DNA of 64,000 nucleotides from CAYWIT01 sp964458415 (lineage in GTDB: Bacteria > Pseudomonadota > Alphaproteobacteria > Micavibrionales > UBA2020), in the NCBI GenBank assembly GCA_964458415.1, contig CAYWIT010000007.1:44082-108081 (forward strand), given 5' to 3'. The notes below the pieces were generated by a model. It was not told the DNA's origin, made no database searches, and worked only from the letters and a program-made list of their open reading frames with translations. Made by a program: the position numbers and the translations under genes. Below are positions 7,052 to 16,567 of the stretch, in pieces. Within the stretch, counting starts at the first letter, position 1; every line of letters begins with the position of its first letter.

Positions 7052-9733
7052 ATGTCTGCGCGTAACCTCGTCATCGTCGAATCTCCAGCCAAAGCCAAAA
7101 CCATCAATAAATATCTGGGGACGGATTATACCGTCGTCGCCAGCTTTGGTCATGTACGCGACCTGCCAGCCAAAAACGGTTCGGTCGATCCGGCGAATGA
7201 TTTCGCGATGCAATGGGAAATCGGCGAGCGGTCGCACAAGCCGCTCGGCGAAATTCTTTCCCGTGCCAAAAACGTCGATACCGTCTATCTGGCGACTGAC
7301 CCGGACCGCGAGGGAGAAGCGATCTCCTGGCATGTACTGGAATACCTGAAAGAAAAGAAAATCGCGGACAAGGTCAAGGTCCGCCGCGTCACCTTTAACG
7401 AGATCACCAAGACGGCCGTCAAGGACGCCTTTCTGCATGCACGCGACATTGACGCCAATCTGGTTGATGCCTATCTGGCCAGACGCGCGCTGGATTACCT
7501 TGTCGGCTTTACCCTCTCGCCCGTCCTGTGGCGCAAGTTGCCGGGCTCCCGTTCCGCGGGGCGCGTGCAATCCGTCGCCCTGCGCCTGATTTGCGAGCGC
7601 GAGGCGGAAATCGAGGTTTTCAAACCCGAGGAATACTGGTCGATCGAAGCCTTGCTGGCAACAAAGGAAGGCAAGAGCTTTACCGCAAGGCTCGCGGCCC
7701 TTGACGGCAAAAAGATTGAAAAAATGACCATCGGCGACAAAGGTGCAGCCGATACCGCCATCGCCCGCGTCAGGGGACAGGGCTATACGGTCAAAACCAT
7801 CGAGCGCAAACAGGTCAAACGTCACCCCTACGCGCCGTTCATTACCTCGACCTTACAACAGGAAGCCTCGCGCAAGCTGCGGTTCTCCGCCACCATGACC
7901 ATGCGCACCGCGCAAAAACTTTATGAAGGTATCGATCTGGGCGGTGAAACTGTCGGTCTGATCACTTATATGCGTACTGACGGCATCACGCTCTCCGGCG
8001 AGGCAATTGCCGCCGCCCGCAAGCTGATCGAGAACAAATACGGCGAAAAATACCTGCCGGAAAGCCCGCGCGCCTATAAATCCAAGGTTAAAAACGCGCA
8101 GGAAGCCCACGAAGCGATCCGTCCGACCGATATTTTCCGCACCCCTGACAGCGTTTCAGAATATCTGTCCGATGACGAGGCCAAGCTTTATGAACTGATC
8201 TGGAAGCGGACAATCGCCTGTCAGATGGAAAGCGCCGTGCTTGATCAGGTCGCGGTGGATATCGCCAATGCCGATGGCAAGGTCGTCCTGCGCGCCACCG
8301 GCTCTATCGTTGCCTTCGACGGCTTTCTGAAAGTTTATCGCGAAGAACAGGAAGATGAAGACAAGGATACGGCGGAAGAAGAGCGCCGTCTGCCCCCGCT
8401 CAAGGAAGGGGACAGCTTGAAACTCGAAGAGGTCATTCCGGGCCAGCATTTCACTCAGCCGCCGCCGCGCTATTCCGAGGCCTCGCTGGTGAAGAAACTG
8501 GAAGAGCTCGGCATTGGCCGTCCGTCCACTTACGCCTCGATTTTGCAAGTCCTGCAGGACCGCGACTACGTCAAGCTCGACCAGCGCCGCTTTGTGCCGG
8601 AAAGCCGGGGCCGGATCGTCACCGCCTTCCTGATCAATTTCTTTAAAAAATACGTCGAATACGACTTTACCGCCAATCTTGAGGAACAGCTTGACGAGAT
8701 TTCGGCCGGCGACATGAAATGGAAAAAAGTTCTTGCCGATTTCTGGGAGTCCTTTTCCGAAGCCGTCGGCAAGACGACAGATCTGAAAATCACGGATGTC
8801 ATCAACGCGCTGGAACATGATCTGCACGCCCTGCTGTTCCCGACCGGCGACCAGACCTGCCCGACCTGCAAGGAAGGCAAGCTCAATCTCAAACTCGGAA
8901 AATTCGGCGCCTTTCTCGGCTGTTCGCGCTATCCGGACTGCCGCTATACCCGGCCAGTCCTGACCGCAGGCGGTGATGCCGAAGGCGGCGAGGCGCCGCC
9001 GGAATCCGCTGCCCCCAGAGAGCTCGGCGACGATCCGAAAACAGGCTTGCCCGTGACTTTGCGCTTTGGCCCCTACGGCCCTTATGTCCAGTTAGGCCCC
9101 GCCCCCGCATCCGCCATTCCTGCCGTAGCGGAAGAGCCAGTTGAGGACGTCAAGAAGAAGAAAAAGAAAAAAACCGCGGCAGAAAAACCCAAGCGCGCGC
9201 CGGTACTCAAAGGCATGGAGCCCGCCGAAATCGACCTGCCCAAAGCCCTGCAGCTGCTGACCCTGCCGCGCGAAGTCGGGCTGCATCCCGAAAGCGGTGA
9301 AATGATCAAGGCCGGTGTCGGCCGTTTTGGCCCGTTTCTGGTACATCAGGGCAAATTCAAATCCATTCCCGCGGATGATCCCGATGGCGTGCTGACCATC
9401 GGCCTCAACCGCGCCGTGGATCTGCTGGCCCAGCCTGCCAAAGCGCGCGGCGCGGGCGGCTTTGGCGCCTTGCGCGAATTGGGCGCCCATCCGGAAGACA
9501 GCAAACCTGTCACCGTCAACAAAGGACGCTTTGGCCCCTACGTCAAGCATGGCGCCGTTAACGCCACCATCCCCAAAGGCCACGAAGTTGAAACGGTGAC
9601 GCTGGAACAGGCTGTGGAATGGCTGGCCGCAAGAAAATCAGCGCCCGCGAAACCAAAATCCGGCAAGCCCGCCGCTAAAGCGAAACCCTCCACCAAGAAA
9701 ACGGTGAAACCGAAAAAGGCCGGCAAAGCGTGA
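7052..9733 (+). CDS. topA: DNA topoisomerase I
   Basis: This type IA topoisomerase relaxes negative supercoils. The 893 residues comprise an N-terminal Toprim domain (VIVESPAKAKTINKYLG; DPDREGEAISWH), the core with active-site Tyr306 (LITYMRTDG), one four-Cys zinc finger (TCPTCKEGKL, then GCSRYPDCRY, near residue 595), several C-terminal repeats of the type GRFGPFLVHQG and GRFGPYVKHG, and a Lys/Ala/Pro-rich tail. A run of lysines at about residue 700 links two repeat regions. AAGGAG sits 6 nt before the ATG. The last bases overlap the rnr start (GTGA). The replacement of further zinc fingers by repeats is common in alphaproteobacteria. Confidence 0.97.
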   Translation: MSARNLVIVESPAKAKTINKYLGTDYTVVASFGHVRDLPAKNGSVDPANDFAMQWEIGERSHKPLGEILSRAKNVDTVYLATDPDREGEAISWHVLEYLKEKKIADKVKVRRVTFNEITKTAVKDAFLHARDIDANLVDAYLARRALDYLVGFTLSPVLWRKLPGSRSAGRVQSVALRLICEREAEIEVFKPEEYWSIEALLATKEGKSFTARLAALDGKKIEKMTIGDKGAADTAIARVRGQGYTVKTIERKQVKRHPYAPFITSTLQQEASRKLRFSATMTMRTAQKLYEGIDLGGETVGLITYMRTDGITLSGEAIAAARKLIENKYGEKYLPESPRAYKSKVKNAQEAHEAIRPTDIFRTPDSVSEYLSDDEAKLYELIWKRTIACQMESAVLDQVAVDIANADGKVVLRATGSIVAFDGFLKVYREEQEDEDKDTAEEERRLPPLKEGDSLKLEEVIPGQHFTQPPPRYSEASLVKKLEELGIGRPSTYASILQVLQDRDYVKLDQRRFVPESRGRIVTAFLINFFKKYVEYDFTANLEEQLDEISAGDMKWKKVLADFWESFSEAVGKTTDLKITDVINALEHDLHALLFPTGDQTCPTCKEGKLNLKLGKFGAFLGCSRYPDCRYTRPVLTAGGDAEGGEAPPESAAPRELGDDPKTGLPVTLRFGPYGPYVQLGPAPASAIPAVAEEPVEDVKKKKKKKTAAEKPKRAPVLKGMEPAEIDLPKALQLLTLPREVGLHPESGEMIKAGVGRFGPFLVHQGKFKSIPADDPDGVLTIGLNRAVDLLAQPAKARGAGGFGALRELGAHPEDSKPVTVNKGRFGPYVKHGAVNATIPKGHEVETVTLEQAVEWLAARKSAPAKPKSGKPAAKAKPSTKKTVKPKKAGKA

Positions 9734-12021
9734 AGGATAAATTCGAGCCCGGTCTGCCCAGCCCGGAAGAGCTTCGCCGCTATATACAGGAAAGCAATGA
9801 TCCGCTCAACAAGCGGGAAATCGCGCGCGCCTTCGGCATCAAGGGACAGGACCGCATGGTCCTGCGCAAAATGTTGCGGGAACTGGCCGAGGAAGGCGCG
9901 ATTGAAAAAAACCCCGGTAAATCATACCAGCCGCCGAACAGTCTGCCGGAACGCGGCCTGATCGAGATCATCGGACTTGACGGCGATGGCGAGCTTCTCG
10001 CCAAACCGCTGCACTGGCACGGCAAAGGCCCGGCACCGCTCATTTACGTCATGGACAGGCGGCGTTCAGAAGGATACCTCCAGCCCGGCGACCAGATTCT
10101 GGCCCGCCTGAAAAAAACCGGTCGTCTGGAGTACGAAGCCCGCATTCTCAAAGCGCTGGATGAAGCGGCCCTGCAGGTCATCGGCGTTTTCAAGCCGCAT
10201 AAGGGCGCCGGCTATGTCTACCCCACCGACAAAAAAAACAAGGAAGACTATTTTATTCCCCCGGAATTCTGCGAAGGCCTGACAGAAGGCGATCTGGTAA
10301 TGATAGAGCAAATTCCGCCGACAGCGAAATACCCGAAGTCGAAAAATCCGTCGCGCGTCACAAAGCTGATCGGTAAAAAGGACGATCCGCGCCTGATCAG
10401 CCTGATTGCAATTCATTCCCACGGCATTCCGGTCGCGTTTTCAAAGGAGGTGATCAGCGAAGCCGACAAGGCAGCAGAAGTTGACCTGTCCGGCGGACGC
10501 ACCGATCTGCGCCATCTGCCTCTGGTGACCATCGACGGCGCCGATGCCCGGGATTTCGACGATGCCGTTTACGCCGAACAGGACACGGACCCTGCCAACC
10601 CGGACGGCTGGAACCTGATGGTCGCCATCGCCGACGTCTCTTGGTACGTGCGCCCAGGCTCCGCCCTTGACAGATCCGCTTTTGAACGCGGCAATTCCAC
10701 CTATTTCGCCGACCGTGTCGTGCCGATGCTGCCGGAGCAGCTGTCAAACGAGCTCTGCTCTCTCAAGCCCAACGTCAACCGCGCCTGCCTTGCCGTCACC
10801 CTGACGATCAACAACAAGGCAAAATTGATCGGCTACAAATTTACCCGCGGCCTGATGCGCTCGGCGGCGCGGCTGACCTACGAACAGGTGGACGCGGCGC
10901 ACAAAGGCTATCCCGATGACAGCACGGGCCCCCTGATGGAATCCGTGATCCAGCCGCTTTACAAAGCCTATAGCCTGCTCAAAAAAGCCCGCGAGGAACG
11001 CGGTGCGCTGGAACTCGACCTGCCCGAACGCAAGGCGCTTATCGATGCACAGGGGATCGTCACCGCCATTGTTCCCCGCGTGCGGCTTGACAGTCATCAA
11101 TTGATTGAAGAATTCATGATTCTGGCCAATGTCGCGGCGGCGAGCGTGCTGGAAGATAAAAGCAGCCCTTGCGTTTTCCGCGTCCATGCCGCCCCCGCCT
11201 CTGACCGGCTGGAAACGACACGGGAATTTCTGAAAGGTCTTGGCTACTCCCTGCCCAAGGCGGAACATCTGCACCCTAAAAATCTCAATCATATCCTGAA
11301 GCTCTCGGCAGAGCGCCCCGACAAGGATCTGGTCCATACGGTTTTGCTCCGCACCCAGAGTCAGGCGGTTTACAGCCCCGAAAACATCGGGCATTTCGGG
11401 CTGGCGCTGGAAAAATACGCGCATTTTACCTCGCCCATCCGCCGTTATGCCGACCTGATCGTGCACCGCTCGCTTGTCCATGCCTGCCGTCTTGGCGAAG
11501 GCGGCCTGCCGGAAGCCGATCTGCAATCGCTCGAGGAAATATCGCAGCATATCTCGATCACCGAACGCCGCTCGATGCTGGCAGAGCGGGATTGCATGGA
11601 TCGCTTTACCGCCCAGTATCTCCGCAGCCATGTCGGGCAGGATTTCAAGGGCAGGATTTCCGGCGTCACCCATTTCGGGATCTTTGTCACACTGGATGAT
11701 TCCGGCGCCGACGGCATCGTGCCGATCCGCATGCTCCCCCGCGACTATTATATTCATGACGAAAAACGTCACGCGCTGGTCGGAAAAAACAATGGCCTGA
11801 CCTGGCGACTGGCCGATGCCGTTGTCGTGCGTCTGGTCGAGGCCGATTCCCTGCGCGGCAGCACCGTGTTTGAAATTGCCGGCAACGCGGCGGCCGAATC
11901 CCTCCCAGACCGCGAGCATCGCCCGTTCACCAAAAGAAAAAAGCCGCAGCCACAGGGCAAACGACCGGATAAAAAGGGCAAAGACCGCAAAAAAGGCGCA
12001 AAAAAACCGCGCCGGTCATAA
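9730..12021 (+). CDS. rnr: Ribonuclease R
   Basis: RNase R is a processive 3'-5' exoribonuclease that degrades structured RNA. The 763 residues contain an N-terminal winged-helix/cold-shock region, the RNB catalytic domain with the acidic cluster in TIDGADARDFDDAVYAE (about residues 268-284), HFTSPIRRYADLIVHR, and a C-terminal S1 domain (GRISGVTHFGIFVTLDD), followed by a Lys-rich tail. It starts with GTG at 9730 inside the topA stop (GTGA overlap), so it depends on topA translation. The topA-rnr pairing is common in alphaproteobacteria. The usual small DUF983 and rpmG genes do not follow. Confidence 0.96.
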   Translation: MKDKFEPGLPSPEELRRYIQESNDPLNKREIARAFGIKGQDRMVLRKMLRELAEEGAIEKNPGKSYQPPNSLPERGLIEIIGLDGDGELLAKPLHWHGKGPAPLIYVMDRRRSEGYLQPGDQILARLKKTGRLEYEARILKALDEAALQVIGVFKPHKGAGYVYPTDKKNKEDYFIPPEFCEGLTEGDLVMIEQIPPTAKYPKSKNPSRVTKLIGKKDDPRLISLIAIHSHGIPVAFSKEVISEADKAAEVDLSGGRTDLRHLPLVTIDGADARDFDDAVYAEQDTDPANPDGWNLMVAIADVSWYVRPGSALDRSAFERGNSTYFADRVVPMLPEQLSNELCSLKPNVNRACLAVTLTINNKAKLIGYKFTRGLMRSAARLTYEQVDAAHKGYPDDSTGPLMESVIQPLYKAYSLLKKAREERGALELDLPERKALIDAQGIVTAIVPRVRLDSHQLIEEFMILANVAAASVLEDKSSPCVFRVHAAPASDRLETTREFLKGLGYSLPKAEHLHPKNLNHILKLSAERPDKDLVHTVLLRTQSQAVYSPENIGHFGLALEKYAHFTSPIRRYADLIVHRSLVHACRLGEGGLPEADLQSLEEISQHISITERRSMLAERDCMDRFTAQYLRSHVGQDFKGRISGVTHFGIFVTLDDSGADGIVPIRMLPRDYYIHDEKRHALVGKNNGLTWRLADAVVVRLVEADSLRGSTVFEIAGNAAAESLPDREHRPFTKRKKPQPQGKRPDKKGKDRKKGAKKPRRS

Positions 12022-12138
12022 TTTTTCGTTCCGGCTGTTTAAAAATATTGCCTTTCTGTAAACTATTTGCGATATTATGCCCATTCCGTCTCATACAACA
12101 TGAGTCGGCGACTTCCATCTTTTTTATTCGAGGCAATC

Positions 12139-13923
12139 ATGAAGAAGCAGGGCCAACCTGTCACAACGGATTCAATTCTATTCCATCTTACCCGCCTGAT
12201 GCCCTTTCTGAAATGGCGGAACCGTGTCACCCGACAAAATCTGCAGGCGGACGGTCTTTCCGGCCTCACCGGCGCGCTGATCGTTTTGCCGCAGGCAATC
12301 GCTTTCGCCACAATCGCCGGACTCCCGCCGGAATACGGGCTTTATGCCGCCATGGTTCCCACGATCATCGCCGCCCTGTTCGGTTCTTCCTGGCATCTGG
12401 TTTCCGGGCCGACAACGGCCATCTCGCTGCTGGTTTTCGAGGCCATTTCCCCCGTCGCAGAACCCGGCACAGCCGAATATATCCGCATTGTGCTGACCCT
12501 TACTTTTCTGACCGGCATTTTTCAGCTGGCCATGGGCGTGGCGCGGATGGGCACGCTGGTCAATTTTATTTCCCACACCGTCATCATCGGTTTCACAACC
12601 GGCGCGGCATTGCTGATCGCCGCCAGCCAGATCCGAAATTTTTTCGGCATAGAGGCCATTGAACGCGGCACCCCCGCCTATCTTGCGGTTGAAATGCTCT
12701 TCCTCCACCTTCATGAAACCAACCCGTATATTCTGGCCGTTTCCGCCCTCTCTCTGTCCGCCGGAATCCTTTCCAGACGTTTTGTCAAAAAAGTTCCCTA
12801 TATGATTACCGCCATGGTCGCGGGGGGACTTGCCGCAGCCCTCCTCAACGGCATTTACGGCAGCGACCTGACCCGCATCCAGACCGTCGGTGCGCTCACC
12901 GCAAGCCTGCCGCCGTTTTCCGTTCCCGATCTTTCAATCCTCGGCCTCAAATCGGCTTTCTTTCCGGCGCTGACCATTACCGTGCTGGCCCTGACAGAAG
13001 CCGTTTCCATTTCCCGCTCCATCGCCATGCGTTCCGATCAGCGCATCGACAGCAATCAGGAATTTATCGGACAGGGGCTTTCCAATATCGCCGGCAGCTT
13101 TTTCTCCAGTTTCGCATCCTCAGGCTCCTTCAACCGCAGCGGCGTCAATTATGAAGCCGGCGCCAAGACGCCTCTGGCCGCCGTTTTTTCAGCGATTTTC
13201 CTGCTCGGCGCGCTGTTTTTTGTGGCTCCTCTCGTCGCCTATCTTCCGCTTCCCGCCATGGCCGCCGTTTTATTCATGGTGGCCTGGAACCTGGTTGACC
13301 TCGCCCATATCCGCGTCATTCTGCGCCACCATAGAACGGAGACCGTTATATTGGCCGTGACCTTCCTTGGCACGATTATTGATCTGGAGAAGGGAATATT
13401 TCTGGGCATCCTCGTTTCACTGATGTTCTATCTTTCCCGCACGGCACGCCCTGTCATCCGGACCATCGCCCCCGATCCGGCGGCAGGGGAAAACCAAAAA
13501 AGAAAATTCCTGCCCACGGCGGCAGGGGCGGCAGAATGTCCGCAACTCCGTATTGCGCGCATTGATGGCTCCATCTTCTTCGGCGCGACAGATCATATCC
13601 AGCAAGCCCTTGTTTCCGGCGATACGCAGGTACCGGAAAGGCGCCATTTGCTCGTTCTGGCGGACAGCATAAATTTTGTCGATCTGGCCGGAGAGGAAAT
13701 GCTGGCGCGCGAGGCGAAACGCCGGAGCGAAGCAGGGGGCGGACTTTACCTGTGCGGCGTCAAAAACACAATCAACGCCGGTACAGGAAATATTTTTACC
13801 CGCAAGTCCGAAGCGATCGCCGCCATTATTCCCCGTCTTGATCCGGAAATTTGCCGGCAATGCCGGGCGCGCATCTTCCATGAATGCACCGGACTGCCGG
13901 CACCGCCGTCCCAGAAAATATAA
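12139..13923 (+). CDS. SulP family anion transporter with STAS domain
   Basis: This 594-residue SLC26/SulP protein is probably a sulfate, bicarbonate or related anion permease of the inner membrane. The sulfate-transporter signature begins at about residue 40 (DGLSGLTGALIVLPQAIAFA, then LPPEYGLYAAMVPTI), and roughly 10-12 hydrophobic segments follow. A STAS domain occupies about residues 470-570 (FVDLAGEEML). The final 30 residues hold an unusual CxxC..HxC arrangement (CRQC, then HEC). An earlier in-frame ATG at 12067 exists, but GAGG lies 5 nt before the ATG at 12139 and the family starts near there. It stands alone and is convergent with the next gene. The transported anion cannot be told from sequence. 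Confidence 0.88.
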   Translation: MKKQGQPVTTDSILFHLTRLMPFLKWRNRVTRQNLQADGLSGLTGALIVLPQAIAFATIAGLPPEYGLYAAMVPTIIAALFGSSWHLVSGPTTAISLLVFEAISPVAEPGTAEYIRIVLTLTFLTGIFQLAMGVARMGTLVNFISHTVIIGFTTGAALLIAASQIRNFFGIEAIERGTPAYLAVEMLFLHLHETNPYILAVSALSLSAGILSRRFVKKVPYMITAMVAGGLAAALLNGIYGSDLTRIQTVGALTASLPPFSVPDLSILGLKSAFFPALTITVLALTEAVSISRSIAMRSDQRIDSNQEFIGQGLSNIAGSFFSSFASSGSFNRSGVNYEAGAKTPLAAVFSAIFLLGALFFVAPLVAYLPLPAMAAVLFMVAWNLVDLAHIRVILRHHRTETVILAVTFLGTIIDLEKGIFLGILVSLMFYLSRTARPVIRTIAPDPAAGENQKRKFLPTAAGAAECPQLRIARIDGSIFFGATDHIQQALVSGDTQVPERRHLLVLADSINFVDLAGEEMLAREAKRRSEAGGGLYLCGVKNTINAGTGNIFTRKSEAIAAIIPRLDPEICRQCRARIFHECTGLPAPPSQKI

Positions 13924-13940
13924 AAATTAAAAATATAAAA

Positions 13941-14972
13941 TTACCGGGCGGGCTCGATACGGTTACGTCCGCTTTGCTTGGCCCGATAAAGCGCCATATC
14001 CGCGCGCTCGATAAAGCTGCTCATGCTTTCGCCCGTCTGGTATTGCGCAATCCCGATAGACAGCGTGATTTGCCCCAGCACTTCGCTGTTCGATTTATTG
14101 ACGACCTCTTTGTTCTCGACCGCGCGACGCAAGGCCTCCGCGACCTTGCCCCCGGAATCAAGGCTTGTTTCCGGCAGGATAATCGCGAACTCCTCGCCAC
14201 CATAACGTGCGGCAATATCGCGGCCTTTGACGTTATCCGTCAACGTGCGCGCCACCAGCCGCAACACCTGATCGCCCACCTGATGCCCATAGGTATCATT
14301 GAAATTTTTGAAATGATCGATATCCAGCATCAACAGCACAAGCGGCGTATGCATGTTTTTCGCCTCTTCCATGCAGTCCTGGATCGACTTGTCAAAAGCC
14401 TTGCGATTTGCAAGCCCCGTCAACCCGTCTGTCATCGCCTCGCGCTTGACGTTATCGAGATTTTTCTTGAGCTCGGAAACCTGCTGGGACGAATTCACAA
14501 CCTGAAATTCAAGCTGCTGGTTTTTTTCGAGCATCCGGCGCGTGTCCTCGACAATGGTCGAGACCACCTCTGTTAGATCTTCCAGCGTATCCGCCTCTTT
14601 GGCCCGCATGACGACATCGTCCAGCGATTCACCATACTCGCTCGCGGCAGATTTGGCTTTGCCCAGCATCAGGGCAATTTCACCAATCGCCTGCTGAACC
14701 TGATCGCTGATTTTGCGGACAGCATCATCGCGCGCGCTGTCACTTAAATAACGCTTGTAAATCTTGTAGCAGATGACCTCATCCAGCGCGGTTTTCTGCA
14801 AATCTATCGCACGGACAATTTCAGGGTCGCCCTGAAAATAACGGAACCAGAGCTCGTAAATCTGCGGGACGGGCTTGAGCCCCAGACGCTCGATCCGCTC
14901 GAGCGCCTGCACAGCAATTTCCTGTGCCCGCTCCGCCAGACCTGCCCCCGCTGTCGCTTTTCCTTCATTCAT
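13941..14972 (-). CDS. Diguanylate cyclase (GGDEF domain)
   Basis: This protein makes cyclic di-GMP. The 343 residues have a helical N-terminal region (ERIERLGLKPVPQIYELWFRY) and a coiled segment around residues 155-185, then a GGDEF domain (DGLTGLANRKAFD, LDIDHFKNFNDTYGHQ, active-site YGGEEFAI). The inhibitory RxxD site is not obvious ahead of GGEEF. There is no membrane segment, so it is cytosolic. A GTG six codons upstream (14990) has AGGAG only 2 nt away, too close to be good; the ATG at 14972 has GGGG about 9 nt upstream and is preferred. It is convergent with the SulP gene. Confidence 0.9.
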   Translation of the reverse strand: MNEGKATAGAGLAERAQEIAVQALERIERLGLKPVPQIYELWFRYFQGDPEIVRAIDLQKTALDEVICYKIYKRYLSDSARDDAVRKISDQVQQAIGEIALMLGKAKSAASEYGESLDDVVMRAKEADTLEDLTEVVSTIVEDTRRMLEKNQQLEFQVVNSSQQVSELKKNLDNVKREAMTDGLTGLANRKAFDKSIQDCMEEAKNMHTPLVLLMLDIDHFKNFNDTYGHQVGDQVLRLVARTLTDNVKGRDIAARYGGEEFAIILPETSLDSGGKVAEALRRAVENKEVVNKSNSEVLGQITLSIGIAQYQTGESMSSFIERADMALYRAKQSGRNRIEPAR

Positions 14973-15085
14973 CAACTGCGCCCCTGCCACTGCTCCTGCC
15001 CCTCATGCCAATCTCTTCCACTTTCACTCTACCTGTAAAAAATAAACAAACCCTTGCCAAAAATCCGATTACCTCTTTTTAGACT

Positions 15086-15667
15086 TTACATATGACTGAC
15101 ATCTGGGCGTAGGTGCTCCTCCTGTGCACTCAACCCGACGAAGATCTCTTCGGGCAAACTCACCACCTGATAAAGCCGGCGATGCCATTCCGGCGTGAAC
15201 CCTGAATCGACCATATGATCCACCATCCGCAACAAGGGGTCATAAAAATTATTCACATTAATAAAAACGACGGGCTTGTCGTGTAGCCCGAGGTATTTCC
15301 ACGTCAGAATTTCAAAACTTTCATCCAGCGTACCGAAACCACCGGGCAAAATGACAAAGGCGTCAGATTTCTCCACCATCATTCGCTTTCTGGTATGCAT
15401 GCTATCAACGACGAAAAGCTCTGTCACATCTGTATTTCTGATCTCCCTGTCCTGAATGTGTTCCGGAATAATGCCCGTGACCGCGCCACCGCCAGAAATA
15501 CAGGCTTCTGAAACAATGCCCATCAAGCCGACCTTGCCGCCGCCATAGACCAGACGTATTCCCGCGCTGGCGAGAAGGCCTCCCAAGCGCCGCGCTGTTT
15601 CCTGATAGGCCGGATCCACGTTCCTTCCGGTGCCGCAATAAACACAAATCGAATTTAGCTTCGTCAT
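15086..15667 (-). CDS. LOG family protein (TIGR00730)
   Basis: This 193-residue Rossmann-fold protein carries the LOG signature PGGFGTLDESFEILTW (about residues 105-120), with the nucleotide-binding SICVYCGTGRNVDP at the N-terminus and RLVYGGGKVGLMG near residue 40. LOG enzymes are phosphoribohydrolases that cut nucleoside 5'-monophosphates (cytokinin riboside phosphates in plants); the bacterial role is usually nucleotide salvage or unknown. It is monocistronic, with AT-rich DNA to the right before psd. The assignment to the family is firm; the substrate is not. Confidence 0.9.
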   Translation of the reverse strand: MTKLNSICVYCGTGRNVDPAYQETARRLGGLLASAGIRLVYGGGKVGLMGIVSEACISGGGAVTGIIPEHIQDREIRNTDVTELFVVDSMHTRKRMMVEKSDAFVILPGGFGTLDESFEILTWKYLGLHDKPVVFINVNNFYDPLLRMVDHMVDSGFTPEWHRRLYQVVSLPEEIFVGLSAQEEHLRPDVSHM

Positions 15668-15817
15668 TTATTTCCATTCCTCCAGAGCTATTTTATAGGA
15701 ACATGCAGGCGGCTTGTCCACCCATCAGTTTTTTATGAAAATAAAATAGGCCTTGCCACGCCTGCCGGACTCGACAAAACTGTTCCGGCGAAATTAAAAA
15801 TAAAATCGGGAAAAATC

Positions 15818-16558
15818 ATGGAAGACCTGCTGCACACAATCAAAAAAACCGTTCTTGTTCCCATTCATCCGGCGGGCTGGCCTTTTATCGCCATTTTCGC
15901 TGGCGGCGCCCTGGTGTTGGCTCTGCTCAGCGAGGAAGCTGGACTGATCGGATTGATTTTGACCCTCTGGTGCATTTTCTTCTTCCGCAACCCGTCCCGT
16001 GTCACGCCGGTGCGGGAAGGCCTGATCGTCAGCCCCGCCGATGGCGTCGTGCAAATGATTGTCGAAGCCGCCCTGCCGCCAGAACTTGACGATTGCAAGG
16101 GACAGGGCGACGCCCTGTGCGATGCCGGGACCGTGACCCGCGTCAGCGTTTTCCTCAACGTCTTCGATGTCCACGTCAACCGCATTCCAGCTGACGGGGA
16201 AATTCGCAAGGTTGTCTATCATCCCGGAAAATTTTTCAACGCCAGCCTCGACAAGGCCAGCACCGACAACGAACGCTCGACCGTGCTGATGAAGCTCAAC
16301 GGCCACGATTCCTGCATCGCCTTCGTGCAAATCGCAGGGCTTGTCGCGCGCCGCATCATCTGCAAACTGGCCGCCGGACAACAGGTACGCGCCGGCGAAC
16401 TCTACGGCCTGATCCGCTTCGGCAGCCGCGTCGATATTTTTCTGCCGCCGGGCGTCGCCCCGCTTGTCTGCGTCGGCCAGCGCATGGTTGGCGGTGAAAC
16501 CGTCATCGCGGATTTTTCCTCCCAGGAACAGGGGCGGCAAGGCGAGATTCGCGGGTAA
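15818..16558 (+). CDS. psd: Phosphatidylserine decarboxylase
   Basis: This enzyme converts phosphatidylserine to phosphatidylethanolamine. The 246-residue protein is the short PSD type common in alphaproteobacteria. An N-terminal hydrophobic region is followed by FFFRNPSRVTP, SPADGVVQ, and the VSVFLNVFDVHVNRIP core. The self-cleavage site, normally LGST, is represented by the Gly-Ser in IRFGSRVD near residue 205; the Ser becomes the pyruvoyl cofactor. It is 9 nt before pssA, and the two form the usual psd-pssA unit for PE synthesis. Confidence 0.94.
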   Translation: MEDLLHTIKKTVLVPIHPAGWPFIAIFAGGALVLALLSEEAGLIGLILTLWCIFFFRNPSRVTPVREGLIVSPADGVVQMIVEAALPPELDDCKGQGDALCDAGTVTRVSVFLNVFDVHVNRIPADGEIRKVVYHPGKFFNASLDKASTDNERSTVLMKLNGHDSCIAFVQIAGLVARRIICKLAAGQQVRAGELYGLIRFGSRVDIFLPPGVAPLVCVGQRMVGGETVIADFSSQEQGRQGEIRG

Positions 16559-16567
16559 GGCAAAATC

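Noticed and set aside
9150..9180. Lys codon run in topA considered as a frameshift site
   Set aside because: The frame continues through to further topoisomerase repeats; Lys-rich linkers are normal in these proteins.
10744..11919. 391-codon minus-strand frame within rnr
   Set aside because: It is a shadow of the RNase R gene; the plus-strand frame has complete catalytic motifs and the minus frame shows no family features.
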